Below are positions 35,962-47,907 of a stretch of 64,000 nt of DNA, piece by piece. Both the position numbers and the translations under genes were made by a program. Within the stretch, counting starts at the first letter, position 1. Every line of letters begins with the position of its first letter. This DNA comes from Hydractinia symbiolongicarpus. Lineage: Eukaryota > Cnidaria > Hydrozoa > Anthoathecata > Hydractiniidae. The stretch is from contig NC_079876.1 of NCBI RefSeq assembly GCF_029227915.1, positions 4,652,001-4,716,000 on the forward strand. The letters are read 5' to 3'. The notes beneath the pieces are model-generated. The model did not search any database, had not been told where the DNA came from, and worked only from the letters and a program-made list of their open reading frames with translations.

Positions 35962-38900
35962 GAAAGTCAATGAAATTTTTATTCTTGAAACTGTCGCTAT
36001 TTCTTCAGCGCACGATAACGGCTAGGATTGGTCCCACAGTAAAGGATGACTTATTTACCTAAACTTTCAAATGAAGCGCTACCACAGCGCCCAGTGTAAT
36101 CGCTGAGTTCCGGCAATCACGTCAATTTAAGAAGAATGTTATTTCTTGGAGACCAATTGTCTCATTTATCACATTTATCAGGTCAAAGCCCAAAGTTAGT
36201 TCAATTAAGTCCAACAGTCAATCGAATCATAGCTAAAAGCGATGCAACCTAGTAATATCAGAAAAATATCGCTAAATACATGTTGGTACGAATATGTGAC
36301 AAAACTGTTGTAACTGAAACTGACTGACACCGTTAGAAATTCAATGAAATGTAGTTTTTGAAGCTGTAGCTACTTCTTCAGCGCGCGATAACGGCTAGGA
36401 TTGGTCCAACAGCAAAATTTGACTTATTTATCTAATTTTTTAAATGAAGCGCTACCACAGCGCCCAGCGTAATCGCTGAGTTCCGGCAATCACGTCAAAT
36501 TAAGAAGAATGTTATTTCTTGGAGTCCAATTGTCTCACTTATAACATTTATAAGGTCACAGTCCAAAATTAGTTCAATTATGTGCCACAGTCAATCGTTT
36601 CACTGTTAAAAGCCATACAACTTAGTAATACCGGAAAAATATCGCTAAATACATGTTGGTACGAATATGTGACTCAACCGTTGTAACTCAAACGGATTGA
36701 TACTGTTAGAAAGTCAATGAAATGTAGTTTTTGAAACTGTCGCTATTTCTTCAGCGCTCGATAACGGCTAGGATTGGTCCCACAGTAAAGGATGACTTTT
36801 TTACCTAAACTTTCAAATGAAGCGCTACCACAGCGCCCAGTGTAATCGCTGAGTTCCGGCAATCACGTCAAATTAAGAAGAATGTTATTTCTTGGAGACC
36901 AATTGTCTCATTTATCACATTTATCAGGTCAAAGCCCAAAGTTAGTTCAATTAAGTCCAACAGTCAATCGAATCATAGCTAAAAGCGATGCAACCTAGTA
37001 ATATCAGAAAAATATCGCTAAATACATGTTGGTACGAATATGTGAGAAAACTGTTGTAACTAAAACTGACTGACACCGTTAGAAATTCAATGAAATGTAG
37101 TTTTTGAAGCTGTCGCTATTTCTTCAGCGCGCGATAACGGATAGGATTGGTCCCACATCAAAGAATGACTTATTTGTCCAAACTCTTAAATGAAGCGCTA
37201 CCACAGCGGCCAGTGTAATCGCTGAGCTCCGGCAATCACGTCAAATTAAGAAGAATGTTATTTCTTGGAGCCCAATTGTCTCATTTTTCACATTTATCCG
37301 GTCACAGTCCAGAGTTGGTTCAATTAAGTCCTACAGTCAATCGTTTCATTGTTAAAAGCGATGCAGCCTAGTAATATCAAAAAAATATCGCTAAATACAT
37401 GTTGGTACGAATATGTGACACAACCGTTGTAACTCAAACGGACTGACACCGTTTGAAAGTCAATGAAATTTTTATTCTTGAAACTGTCGCTATTTCTTCA
37501 GCGCACGATAACGGCTAGGATTGGTTCCATAATATAAAAACGACTTTTTTATCTTAATTCCTATATGAAGTGCTACCACAGAGCCCAGTGTGATCGCTGA
37601 GTTTCGCCAATCATGTCAAATTAAGAAGAATGTTATTTCTTGGAATCCAATTGTCTCCTTTATCACATTTATCAGGTGACAGTCCAGAGTTAGTTCAATT
37701 AAGTCCCATAGTCAATCGTTTTATTGTTAAAAGCGATGCAACCTTGTAATCTCAGAAAAATATCGCTAAACACATGTTGATACGAATATGTGACCAACCG
37801 TTGAAACTCAAACGGACTGGCACCGTTAGAAAGTCAATGAATTGTAGTTTTTGAAACTGTCGCTATTTCTTCATTGCGCGAAAACGGCTAGGATTGCTCC
37901 CACAGTTGAAAATCACTTATTAATCTAAATTTTTAAATGAAGCGCTACCACAGCGCCCAGTGTAATCGCTGAGTTTCAGGAATCATTTCATATTAAGAAG
38001 AATGTTATTTCTGGGAGTCCAATTGTTTCACTATCACATTTATAAGCCCAAAGTCCATAATCAGTTCAATTAAATCCCACAATCAATCGTTTCACTGTTA
38101 AAAGCCATACAACCTAGTAATATCAGAAGAATATCGCTAAATACATGTTGGTACGAATATGTGACCCAACCGTTGTAACTCAAACGAATTGGCACCGTTA
38201 GAAAGTCAATGAAGTGTAGTTTTTGAAACTGTCGCTATTTCTTCAGCGCGCGATAACGAATAGGATTGGTCCCACAGAAAAGAACGACTTATTTTTCTAA
38301 ATTTTTAAATAAAGCGCTACCACAACGCCCAGTGTAATAGCTGATTTCCGGCAATCACGTCAAATTAAGAAGAATGTTTTTTCATAGAGTCCATTTGTGT
38401 CATTTATCACATTGATCAGGTCACGCTCCAAAGTTAGTTCAATTAAGTCCCACAGTCAATCGTTTCACTGTTAAAAGCGATGCAACCTAGTAATATCAGA
38501 TAAATATCGCTAAATACATGTTGGTACGAAAATGTGACCCAACCGTTGAAAATCAAACGGACTGACACCGTTAAAAAGTCAATGAAATGTAGTTTTTGAA
38601 GCTGTAGCTACTTCTTCAGCGCGCGATAACGGCTAGGATTGGTCCAACAGCAAAATTTGACTTATTTATCTAATTTTTTAAATGAAGCGCTACCACAGCG
38701 CCCAGCGTAATCGCTGAGTTCGGGCAATCACGTCAAATTAAGAAGAATGTTATTTCTTGGAGTCCAATTGTCTCACTTATCACATTTATAAGGTCAGAGT
38801 CCAAAATTAGTTCAATTATGTGCCACAGTCAATCGTTTTATTGTTAAAAGCGATGCAACCTTGTAATCTCAGAAAAATATCGCTAAGTACATGTTGGTAC

Positions 38901-39376
38901 AAAAATGTGACCCAACCGTTGAAACTCAAACGGATTGGCACCGTTAAAAAGTCAATGAAGTGTAGTTTTTGAAACTGTCGCTATTTCTTGAGCGCGCGAT
39001 AACGGATAAGATTGGTCCCACAGTAAAAAATGACTTTTTATCTTAATTTTTAATTCAAGCGCTACCACAGCGCCCAGTGTAATCGCTGAGTTTCAGGAAT
39101 CATTTCATATTAAGAAGAATGTTATTTCTCGGAGTCCAATTGTTTCCCTATCACATTTATAAGCTAAAGTCCATAATCAGTTCAATTAAATCCCACAATC
39201 AATCGTTTCACTGTTAAAAGCCATACAACCTTGTAATATCAGAAGAATATCGCTAAATACATGTTGGTACGAATATGTGACCCAACCGTTGTAACTCAAA
39301 CGAATTGGCACCGTTAGAAAGTCAATGAAGTGTAGTTTTTGAAACTGTCGCTATTTCTTCAGCGCGCGATAACGGA
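35962..39376 (+). repeat. Dispersed segmental duplication, copy 2
   Basis: This is the partner of 29621-33035. Unit order: c tail, d/b, c, d, i', j, k, b', c/j, k. Small differences from copy 1 include CTTTTTTATC for CTTTCTTTATC in the i' tail, CCACATCAAAG for CCACAGCAAAG in d, and CTTATCACATT for CTTATAACATT in the c/j mosaic. The segment overlaps the right member of the five-mer doublet, so the two events are nested. Confidence 0.82.
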
Positions 39377-40245
39377 TAGGATTGGTCCCACAGAAAAGAA
39401 CGACCTATTTTTCTAAATTTTTAAATAAAGCGCTACCACAACGCCCAGTGTAATAGCTGATTTCCGGCAATCACGTCAAATTAAGAAGAATGTTTTTTCA
39501 TAGAGTCCATTTGTGTCATTTATCACATTGATCAGGTCACGGTCCAAAGTTAGTTCAATTAAGTCCCACAGTCAATCGTTTCACTGTTAAAAGCGATGCA
39601 ACCTAATAATATCAGATAAATATCGCTAAATACAGGTTGGTACGAAAATGTGACCCAACCGTTAAAACTCAAACGGACTGACACCGTTAAAAAGTCAATG
39701 AAATGTAGTTTTTGAAGCTGTAGCTATTTTTTCAGCGCGCGATAAGGGCTAGGATTGGTCCGACAGAAAATTTGACTTATTTATCTAATTTTTTAAATGA
39801 AGCGCTACCACAGCGCCCAGTGTAATCGCTGAGTTCCGGCAACCACGTCAAATTAAGAAGAATGTTATTTCTTGGAGTCCAATTGTCTCACTTATAACAT
39901 TTATAAGGTCACGGTCCAAAATCAGTTCAATTATGTGCCACAGTCAATCGTTTCACTGTTAAAAGCCATACAACCTAGTAATATCAGAAAAATATCGCTA
40001 AATACATGTTGGTACGAATATGTGACCCAACCGTTGTAACTCAAACGGGTTAACACCGTTAGAAAGTCAATGAAATGTAGTTTTTAAAACTGTCGCTATT
40101 TCTTCAGCGCGCGATAACGGCTAGGATTGGTCCCACAGTAAAAAATGACTTTTTATTTTAATTTTTAATTGAAGCGTTACCACAGCGCCGAGTGTAATCG
40201 CTGAGTTTCAGGAATCATTTCATATTAAGAAGACTGTTATTTCTT
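39377..40245 (+). repeat. Bridge: k tail, b', c/f mosaic
   Basis: The k tail leads into b' at 39502 (with private ACAGGTTGG, GATAAGGGC and CCGACAGAAAATTTG). A unit at 39874 follows with a c/f head (TTATAACATT, TTATGTGCC), an f-like body (GGTTAACACCG) and a tail with TAAAAAATGAC, TTTTTAATTGAAG and GAGTTTCAGGAATC. That last tail type is the rule in the seven-mer that follows. Confidence 0.75.
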
Positions 40246-40620
40246 GGAGTCCAATTGTCTCACTATCACATTTATAAGGTCAAAGTCCATAATCAGTTCA
40301 ATTAAGTCCTACAGTCAATCGTTTCACTGTTAAAAGCGATGCAACCTAGTAATATCAAAAAAATATCGCTAAATACATGTTGGTACGAATATGTGACACA
40401 ACCGTTGTAACTCAAACGGACTGACACCGTTAGAAAGTCAATGAAATTTTGTTCTTGAAACTGTCGCTATTTCTTCAGCGCAAGATAACGGCTAGGATTG
40501 GTTCCATAATATAAAAACGACTTTTTTTTATCTTAATTCCTAAATGATGTGCTACCACAGATCCCAGTGTAATCGCTGAGTTTCGGCAATCATGTCAAAT
40601 TAAGAAGAATGTTATTTCTT
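40246..40620 (+). repeat. Seven-mer unit 1 (k-like head, i'-type tail)
   Basis: This unit is 375 bp. The head has CACTATCACATTTATAAGG, AAAGTCCATAATC and AAGTCCTAC. The body has ATCAAAAAAATATCGC, ACACAACCG and ATTTTGTTCTTG. The tail has GCGCAAGATAACGG, GGTTCCATAATATAAAAACG, T8, CCTAAATGATGTGC and CAGATCCC. The second copy (42857) has CAGATCGC and GGGTAGG. Confidence 0.8.
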
Positions 40621-40994
40621 GGAGTCCAATTGTCTCCTTTATCACATTTATCAGGTGACTGCCCAAAGTTAGTTCAATTAAGTCCCATAGTTAATCGTTT
40701 CATTGTTAAAAGCGATGCAACCTTGTAATCTCAGAAAAAATATCGCTAAATACATGTTGATACGAATATGTGACCCAACCGTTGTAACTCAAACGGATTA
40801 ACACCGTTAGAAACTCAATGAAATGTATTTTTTGAAACTGTCGCTATTTCTTCAGCGCGCGATAACGGATAGGATTGATCCCACAGAAAAGAACGACTTA
40901 TTTATCTAAATTTTTATATGAAGCGCTACCACAGCGCCCAGTGTAATCGCTGATTTGCAGTAATCAAGTCAAATTAAGAAGAATGTTTTTTCTG
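40621..40994 (+). repeat. Seven-mer unit 2 (j head, f-like tail)
   Basis: This unit is 374 bp. The head is j-like: GTCTCCTTTATC, GGTGACTGCCC, CCCATAGTTAATCG, CTTGTAATCTCAG with a lengthened A-tract. The tail is f-like: GGATTAACACCG, GGATTGATCCC, CAGAAAAGAACG, TTTTTATATGAAG and GATTTGCAGTAATCAAG. This copy alone reads GTTGATACG and GAAACTCAATG. Copies 2 and 3 read GTTGGTACG and GAAAGTCAATG. Confidence 0.8.
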
Positions 40995-41368
40995 GGAGTC
41001 CATTTGTGTCATCTATCACATTGATCAGGTCACAGTCCAAAGTTAGTTCAGTTAAGTCCCACAGTCACTCGTTTCTCTGTTAAAAGCCATACAACCTAGT
41101 AATATCAGAAAAAAAATCGCTAAATACATGTTGGTACGAATATGTGACCCTACCGTTGTAACTCAAACGGATTGACACCGTTAGAAAGTCAATGAAGTGT
41201 AGTTTTTGAAACTGTCGCTATTTCTTCGGCGCGCGATAACGGATAAGATTGGTCCCACAGTAAAGAACGACTTATTTATCTAAATTTTTAAATAAAGCGC
41301 CACCACAACGCCCAGTGTAATCGCTGATTTCCGGCAATCACGTCAAATTAAGATGAATGTTTTTTCTT
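40995..41368 (+). repeat. Seven-mer unit 3 (g head, a-like tail)
   Basis: This unit is 374 bp. Marks are TTTGTGTCATCTATC, CAGTTAAGTCCC, CACTCGTTTCTCTG, an A8 run where others have AAAAATATCGC, GACCCTACCG, TTCGGCGCGCGATAACGG, GGATAAGATTGG, AAATAAAGCGCCACC and GATTTCCGG. The A8 change alters the otherwise near-invariant TATCGC core and is kept in all three copies. Confidence 0.8.
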
Positions 41369-41740
41369 GGAGTCCATTTGTGTCATTTATCACATTGATC
41401 AGGTCACGGTCCAAAGTGAGTTCAATTAAGTACCAAAGTCAATCGTTTCACTGTTAAAAGCGATGCAACCTAGTAAGATCAGATAAATATCGCTAAATAC
41501 ATGTTGGTACAAAAATGTGACCCAACCGTTGAAACTCAAACGGACTGACACCGTTAAAAAGTCAATGAAATGTAGTTTTTGAAACTGTCGCTATTTCTTC
41601 AGCGCGCAATAACGGCTAGGATTGGTCCCACAGTAAAAAATGACTTTTTATCTCAATTTTTAATTGAAGCGCTACCACAGCGCCCAGTGTAATCGCTGAG
41701 TTTCAGGAATCATTTCATATTAAGAAGAATGTTATTTCTT
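41369..41740 (+). repeat. Seven-mer unit 4 (b head)
   Basis: This unit is 372 bp. Marks are TTTGTGTCATTTATC, CACGGTCCAAAGTGAG, AAGTACCAAAGTC, AGATAAATATCGC, GGTACAAAAATG, GCGCAATAACGG, TAAAAAATGAC, TTTTTAATTGAAG and GAGTTTCAGGAATC. In the middle HOR copy the first ~70 bases of this unit are replaced (see 43965-44047). Confidence 0.8.
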
Positions 41741-42112
41741 GGAGTCCAATTGTTTCACTATCACATTTATAAGGTCAAAGTCCATAATCAGTTCAATTAA
41801 ATCCCACAATCAATCGTTTCACTGTTAAAAGCCATACAACCTAGTAATATCAGAAGAATATCGCTAAATACATGTTGGTACGAATATGTGACCCAACCGT
41901 TGTAACTCAAACGAATTGGCACCGTTAGAAAGTCAATGAAGTGTAGTTTTTGAAACTGTCGCTATTTCTTCAGCGCGCGATAACGGATAGGATTGCTCCC
42001 ACAGAAAAGAACGACTTATTTTTCTAAATTTTTAAATAAAGCGCTACCACAACGCCCACTGTATTAGCTGATTTCCGGCAATCACGTCAAATTAAGAAGA
42101 AAGTTTTTTCTT
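41741..42112 (+). repeat. Seven-mer unit 5 (k type)
   Basis: This unit is 372 bp and k type, with AAGGTCAAAG in the head, AGAAGAATATCGC, CGAATTGGCACCG, CAGAAAAGAACG and AAATAAAGCGC. It has a private tail change CGTATTAGC or TGTATTAGC in place of TGTAATAGC, followed by AAGAAGAAAGTTT. It is the most stable unit of the seven-mer. Confidence 0.8.
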
Positions 42113-42484
42113 GGAGTCCATTTGTGTCATTTATCACACTGATCAGGTCACGGTCCAAAGTGAGTTCAATTAAGTACCAAAGTCAATCGTTTCACTGTTA
42201 AAAGCGATGCAACCTAGTAATATCAGATAAATATCGCTAAATACATGTTGGTACAAAAATGTGACCCAACCGTTGAAACTCAAACGGACCGACACCGTTA
42301 AAAAGTCAATGAAATGTAGTTTTTGAAACTGTCGCTATTTCTTCAGCGCGCAATAACGGCTAGGATTGGTCCCACAGTAAAAAATGACTTTTTATCTTAA
42401 TTTTTAATTGAAGCGGTACCACAGCGCCCAGTGTAATTGCTGAGTTTCAGGAATCATTTCATATTAAGAAGAATGTCATTTCTT
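42113..42484 (+). repeat. Seven-mer unit 6 (b head, GCGGTACC tail)
   Basis: This unit is 372 bp and close to unit 4. It differs by CACACTGATCAGG, GACCGACACCG, AAGCGGTACCACAG (which breaks the AGCGCT palindrome), TAATTGCTGAG and GAATGTCATTTC. Units 4 and 6 look like an older local duplication with unit 5 between them. Confidence 0.8.
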
Positions 42485-42856
42485 GGAGTCCAATTGTCTC
42501 ATTTATCACATTGATCAGGTCACGGTCCAAAGTTAGTTCAATTAAGTCCCACAGTCAATCGTTTCACTGTTAAAAGCAATGCAACCTAGTAATATCACAT
42601 AAATATCATTAAATACATAATGGTACGAATATGTGACCCAACCGTTGTAACTCAAACGGATTAACACCGTTAGAAAGTCAATGAAATGTAGTTTTTAAAA
42701 CTGTCGCTATTTCTTCAGCGCGCGATAACGGCTAGGATTGGTCCCACAGTAAAAAATTACTTTTTATCTCAATTTTTAATTGAAGCGCTACCACAGCGCC
42801 CAGTGTAATCGCCGAGTTTCAGGAATCATTTCATATTAAGGAGAATGTTATTTCTT
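42485..42856 (+). repeat. Seven-mer unit 7 (altered core, CGCCGAG tail)
   Basis: This unit is 372 bp. The head is CATTTATCACATTGATCAGG with CACGGTCC. The conserved core is changed: ATCACATAAATATCATTAAAT in place of the TATCGCTAAAT form, removing the TCGCT. The tail has AAATTAC, ATCGCCGAG and TTAAGGAGAATG. This copy has an extra private change, ACATAATGG, where copies 2 and 3 keep ACATGTTGG. Related units are at 49944 and 60744. Confidence 0.8.
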
Positions 42857-43964
42857 GGAGTCCAATTGTCTCACTATCACATTTATAAGGTCAAAGTCCA
42901 TAATCAGTTCAATTAAGTCCTACAGTCAATCGTTTCACTGTTAAAAGCGATGCAACCTAGTAATATCAAAAAAATATCGCTAAATACATGTTGGTACGAA
43001 TATGTGACACAACCGTTGTAACTCAAACGGACTGACACCGTTAGAAAGTCAATGAAATTTTGTTCTTGAAACTGTCGCTATTTCTTCAGCGCAAGATAAC
43101 GGGTAGGATTGGTTCCATAATATAAAAACGACTTTTTTTTATCTTAATTCCTAAATGATGTGCTACCACAGATCGCAGTGTAATCGCTGAGTTTCGGCAA
43201 TCATGTCAAATTAAGAAGAATGTTATTTCTTGGAGTCCAATTGTCTCCTTTATCACATTTATCAGGTGACTGCCCAAAGTTAGTTCAATTAAGTCCCATA
43301 GTTAATCGTTTCATTGTTAAAAGCGATGCAACCTTGTAATCTCAGAAAAAATATCGCTAAATACATGTTGGTACGAATATGTGACCCAACCGTTGTAACT
43401 CAAACGGATTAACACCGTTAGAAAGTCAATGAAATGTATTTTTTGAAACTGTCGCTATTTCTTCAGCGCGCGATAACGGATAGGATTGATCCCACAGAAA
43501 AGAACGACTTATTTATATAAATTTTTATATGAAGCGCTACCACAGCGCCCAGTGTAATCGCTGATTTGCAGTAATCAAGTCAAATTAAGAAGAATGTTTT
43601 TTCTGGGAGTCCATTTGTGTCATCTATCACATTGATCAGGTCACAGTCCAAAGTTAGTTCAGTTAAGTCCCACAGTCACTCGTTTCTCTGTTAAAAGCCA
43701 TACAACCTAGTAATATCAGAAAAAAAATCGCTAAATACATGTTGGTACGAATATGTGACCCTACCGTTGTAACTCAAACGGATTGACACCGTTAGAAAGT
43801 CAATGAAGTGTAGTTTTTGAAACTGTCGCTATTTCTTCGGCGCGCGATAACGGATAAGATTGGTCCCACAGTAAAGAACGACTTATTTATCTAAATTTTT
43901 AAATAAAGCGCCACCACAACGCCCAGTGTAATCGCTGATTTCCGGCAATCACGTCAAATTAAGA

Positions 43965-44047
43965 AGAATGTTATTTCTTGGAGACCAATTGTCTTATTTA
44001 TCACATTTATCAGGTCAAAGTCCAAAATCAGTTCAATTATGTGCCAC
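43965..44047 (+). other. Converted patch in the middle seven-mer copy (distant donor type)
   Basis: Across copies 1 and 3 this position reads AAGATGAATG, TTTGTGTCATTTATC, CACGGTCC, GTGAG and AAGTACCAAAG. In copy 2 it reads AAGAAGAATG, GGAGACCAATTGTCTTATT, CAAAGTCC, AAAATCAG and TTATGTGCCACAG, then returns to the seven-mer sequence. The variant GTCTTATTT is otherwise seen only in units at 3342 and 9675, which also share the following d-to-c/f switch. The donor type is therefore 34-40 kb away in this window, or an unseen copy elsewhere. Confidence 0.78.
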
Positions 44048-47000
44048 AGTCAATCGTTTCACTGTTAAAAGCGATGCAACCTAGTAATATCAGATAAATA
44101 TCGCTAAATACATGTTGGTACAAAAATGTGACCCAACCGTTGAAACTCAAACGGACTGACACCGTTAAAAAGTCAATGAAATGTAGTTTTTGAAACTGTC
44201 GCTATTTCTTCAGCGCACAATAACGGCTAGGATTGGTCCCACAGTAAAAAATGACTTTTTATCTCAATTTTTAATTGAAGCGCTACCACAGCGCCCAGTG
44301 TAATCGCTGAGTTTCAGGAATCATTTCATATTAAGAAGAATGTTATTTCTTGGAGTCCAATTGTTTCACTATCACATTTATAAGGTCAAAGTCCATAATC
44401 AGTTCAATTAAATCCCACAATCAATCGTTTCACTGTTAAAAGCCATACAACCTAGTAATATCAGAAGAATATCGCTAAATACATGTTGGTACGAATATGT
44501 GACCCAACCGTTGTAACTCAAACGAATTGGCACCGTTAGAAAGTCAATGAAGTGTAGTTTTTGAAACTGTCGCTATTTCTTCAGCGCGCGATAACGGATA
44601 GGATTGGTCCCACAGAAAAGAACGACTTATTTTTCTAAATTTTTAAATAAAGCGCTACCACAACGCCCAGTGTATTAGCTGATTTCCGGCAATCACGTCA
44701 AATTAAGAAGAAAGTTTTTTCTTGGAGTCCATTTGTGTCATTTATCACACTGATCAGGTCACGGTCCAAAGTGAGTTCAATTAAGTACCAAAGTCAATCG
44801 TTTCACTGTTAAAAGCGATGCAACCTAGTAATATCAGATAAATATCGCTAAATACATGTTGGTACAAAAATGTGACCCAACCGTTGAAACTCAAACGGAC
44901 CGACACCGTTAAAAAGTCAATGAAATGTAGTTTTTGAAACTGTCGCTATTTCTTCAGCGCGCAATAACGGCTAGGATTGGTCCCACAGTAAAAAATGACT
45001 TTTTATCTTAATTTTTAATTGAAGCGGTACCACAGCGCCCAGTGTAATTGCTGAGTTTCAGGAATCATTTCATATTAAGAAGAATGTCATTTCTTGGAGT
45101 CCAATTGTCTCATTTATCACATTGATCAGGTCACGGTCCAAAGTTAGTTCAATTAAGTCCCACAGTCAATCGTTTCACTGTTAAAAGCAATGCAACCTAG
45201 TAATATCACATAAATATCATTAAATACATGTTGGTACGAATATGTGACCCAACCGTTGTAACTCAAACGGATTAACACCGTTAGAAAGTCAATGAAATGT
45301 AGTTTTTAAAACTGTCGCTATTTCTTCAGCGCGCGATAACGGCTAGGATTGGTCCCACAGTAAAAAATTACTTTTTATCTCAATTTTTAATTGAAGCGCT
45401 ACCACAGCGCCCAGTGTAATCGCCGAGTTTCAGGAATCATTTCATATTAAGGAGAATGTTATTTCTTGGAGTCCAATTGTCTCACTATCACATTTATAAG
45501 GTCAAAGTCCATAATCAGTTCAATTAAGTCCTACAGTCAATCGTTTCACTGTTAAAAGCGATGCAACCTAGTAATATCAAAAAAATATCGCTAAATACAT
45601 GTTGGTACGAATATGTGACACAACCGTTGTAACTCAAACGGACTGACACCGTTAGAAAGTCAATGAAATTTTGTTCTTGAAACTGTCGCTATTTCTTCAG
45701 CGCAAGATAACGGCTAGGATTGGTTCCATAATATAAAAACGACTTTTTTTTATCTTAATTCCTAAATGATGTGCTACCACAGATCCCAGTGTAATCGCTG
45801 AGTTTCGGCAATCATGTCAAATTAAGAAGAATGTTATTTCTTGGAGTCCAATTGTCTCCTTTATCACATTTATCAGGTGACTGCCCAAAGTTAGTTCAAT
45901 TAAGTCCCATAGTTAATCGTTTCATTGTTAAAAGCGATGCAACCTTGTAATCTCAGAAAAAATATCGCTAAATACATGTTGGTACGAATATGTGACCCAA
46001 CCGTTGTAACTCAAACGGATTAACACCGTTAGAAAGTCAATGAAATGTATTTTTTGAAACTGTCGCTATTTCTTCAGCGCGCGATAACGGATAGGATTGA
46101 TCCCACAGAAAAGAACGACTTATTTATCTAAATTTTTATATGAAGCGCTACCACAGCGCCCAGTGTAATCGCTGATTTGCAGTAATCAAGTCAAATTAAG
46201 AAGAATGTTTTTTCTGGAAGTCCATTTGTGTCATCTATCACATTGATCAGGTCACAGTCCAAAGTTAGTTCAGTTAAGTCCCACAGTCACTCGTTTCTCT
46301 GTTAAAAGCCATACAACCTAGTAATATCAGAAAAAAAATCGCTAAATACATGTTGGTACGAATATGTGACCCTACCGTTGTAACTCAAACGGATTGACAC
46401 CGTTAGAAAGTCAATGAAGTGTAGTTTTTGAAACTGTCGCTATTTCTTCGGCGCGCGATAACGGATAAGATTGGTCTCACAGTAAAGAACGACTTATTTA
46501 TCTAAATTTTTAAATAAAGCGCCACCACAACGCCCAGTGTAATCGCTGATTTCCGGCAATCACGTCAAATTAAGATGAATGTTTTTTCTTGGAGTCCATT
46601 TGTGTCATTTATCACATTGATCAGGTCACGGTCCAAAGTGAGTTCAATTAAGTACCAAAGTCAATCGTTTCACTGTTAAAAGCGATGCAACCTAGTAATA
46701 TCAGATAAATATCGCTAAATACATGTTGGTACAAAAATGTGACCCAACCGTTGAAACTCAAACGGACTGACACCGTTAAAAAGTCAATGAAATGTAGTTT
46801 TTGAAACTGTCGCTATTTCTTCAGCGCGCAATAACGGCTAGGATTGGTCCCACAGTAAAAAATGACTTTTTATCTCAATTTTTAATTGAAGCGCTACCAC
46901 AGCGCCCAGTGTAATCGCTGAGTTTCAGGAATCATTTCATATTAAGAAGAATGTTATTTCTTGGAGTCCAATTGTTTCACTATCACATTTATAAGGTCAA

Positions 47001-47907
47001 AGTCCATAATCAGTTCAATTAAATCCCACAATCAATCGTTTCACTGTTAAAAGCCATACAACCTAGTAATATCAGAAGAATATCGCTAAATACATGTTGG
47101 TACGAATATGTGACCCAACCGTTGTAACTCAAACGAATTGGCACCGTTAGAAAGTCAATGAAGTGTAGTTTTTGAAACTGTCGCTATTTCTTCAGCGCGC
47201 GATAACGGATAGGATTGGTCCCACAGAAAAGAACGACTTATTTTTCTAAATTTTTAAATAAAGCGCTACCACAACGCCCACTGTATTAGCTGATTTCCGG
47301 CAATCACGTCAAATTAAGAAGAAAGTTTTTTCTTGGAGTCCATTTGTGTCATTTATCACACTGATCAGGTCACGGTCCAAAGTGAGTTCAATTAAGTACC
47401 AAAGTCAATCGTTTCACTGTTAAAAGCGATGCAACCTAGTAATATCAGATAAATATCGCTAAATACATGTTGGTACAAAAATGTGACCCAACCGTTGAAA
47501 CTCAAACGGACCGACACCGTTAAAAAGTCAATGAAATGTAGTTTTTGAAACTGTCGCTATTTCTTCAGCGCGCAATAACGGCTAGGATTGGTCCCACAGT
47601 AAAAAATGACTTTTTATCTTAATTTTTAATTGAAGCGGTACCACAGCGCCCAGTGTAATTGCTGAGTTTCAGGAATCATTTCATATTTAGAAGAATGTCA
47701 TTTCTTGGAGTCCAATTGTCTCATTTATCACATTGATCAGGTCACGGTCCAAAGTTAGTTCAATTAAGTCCCACAGTCAATCGTTTCACTGTTAAAAGCA
47801 ATGCAACCTAGTAATATCACATAAATATCATTAAATACATGTTGGTACGAATATGTGACCCAACCGTTGTAACTCAAACGGATTAACACCGTTAGAAAGT
47901 CAATGAA

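Larger units (their letters stand above)
40246..47907 (+). repeat. Seven-monomer HOR, ~2.9 copies, period exactly 2611 bp
   Basis: Copy starts are 40246, 42857 and 45468. Both intervals are 2611 bp, and the seven internal starts keep the same offsets. Unit lengths in order are 375, 374, 374, 372, 372, 372 and 372 bp. Copies differ by few single bases plus one converted patch (43965-44047). The third copy ends in its seventh unit at about 47907, where GAAATGTAG with a TTTTTAAAAC body changes to GAAGTGTAG with TTTTTGAAAC. Of all repeats here this is the most regular, and probably among the youngest. Confidence 0.9.
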
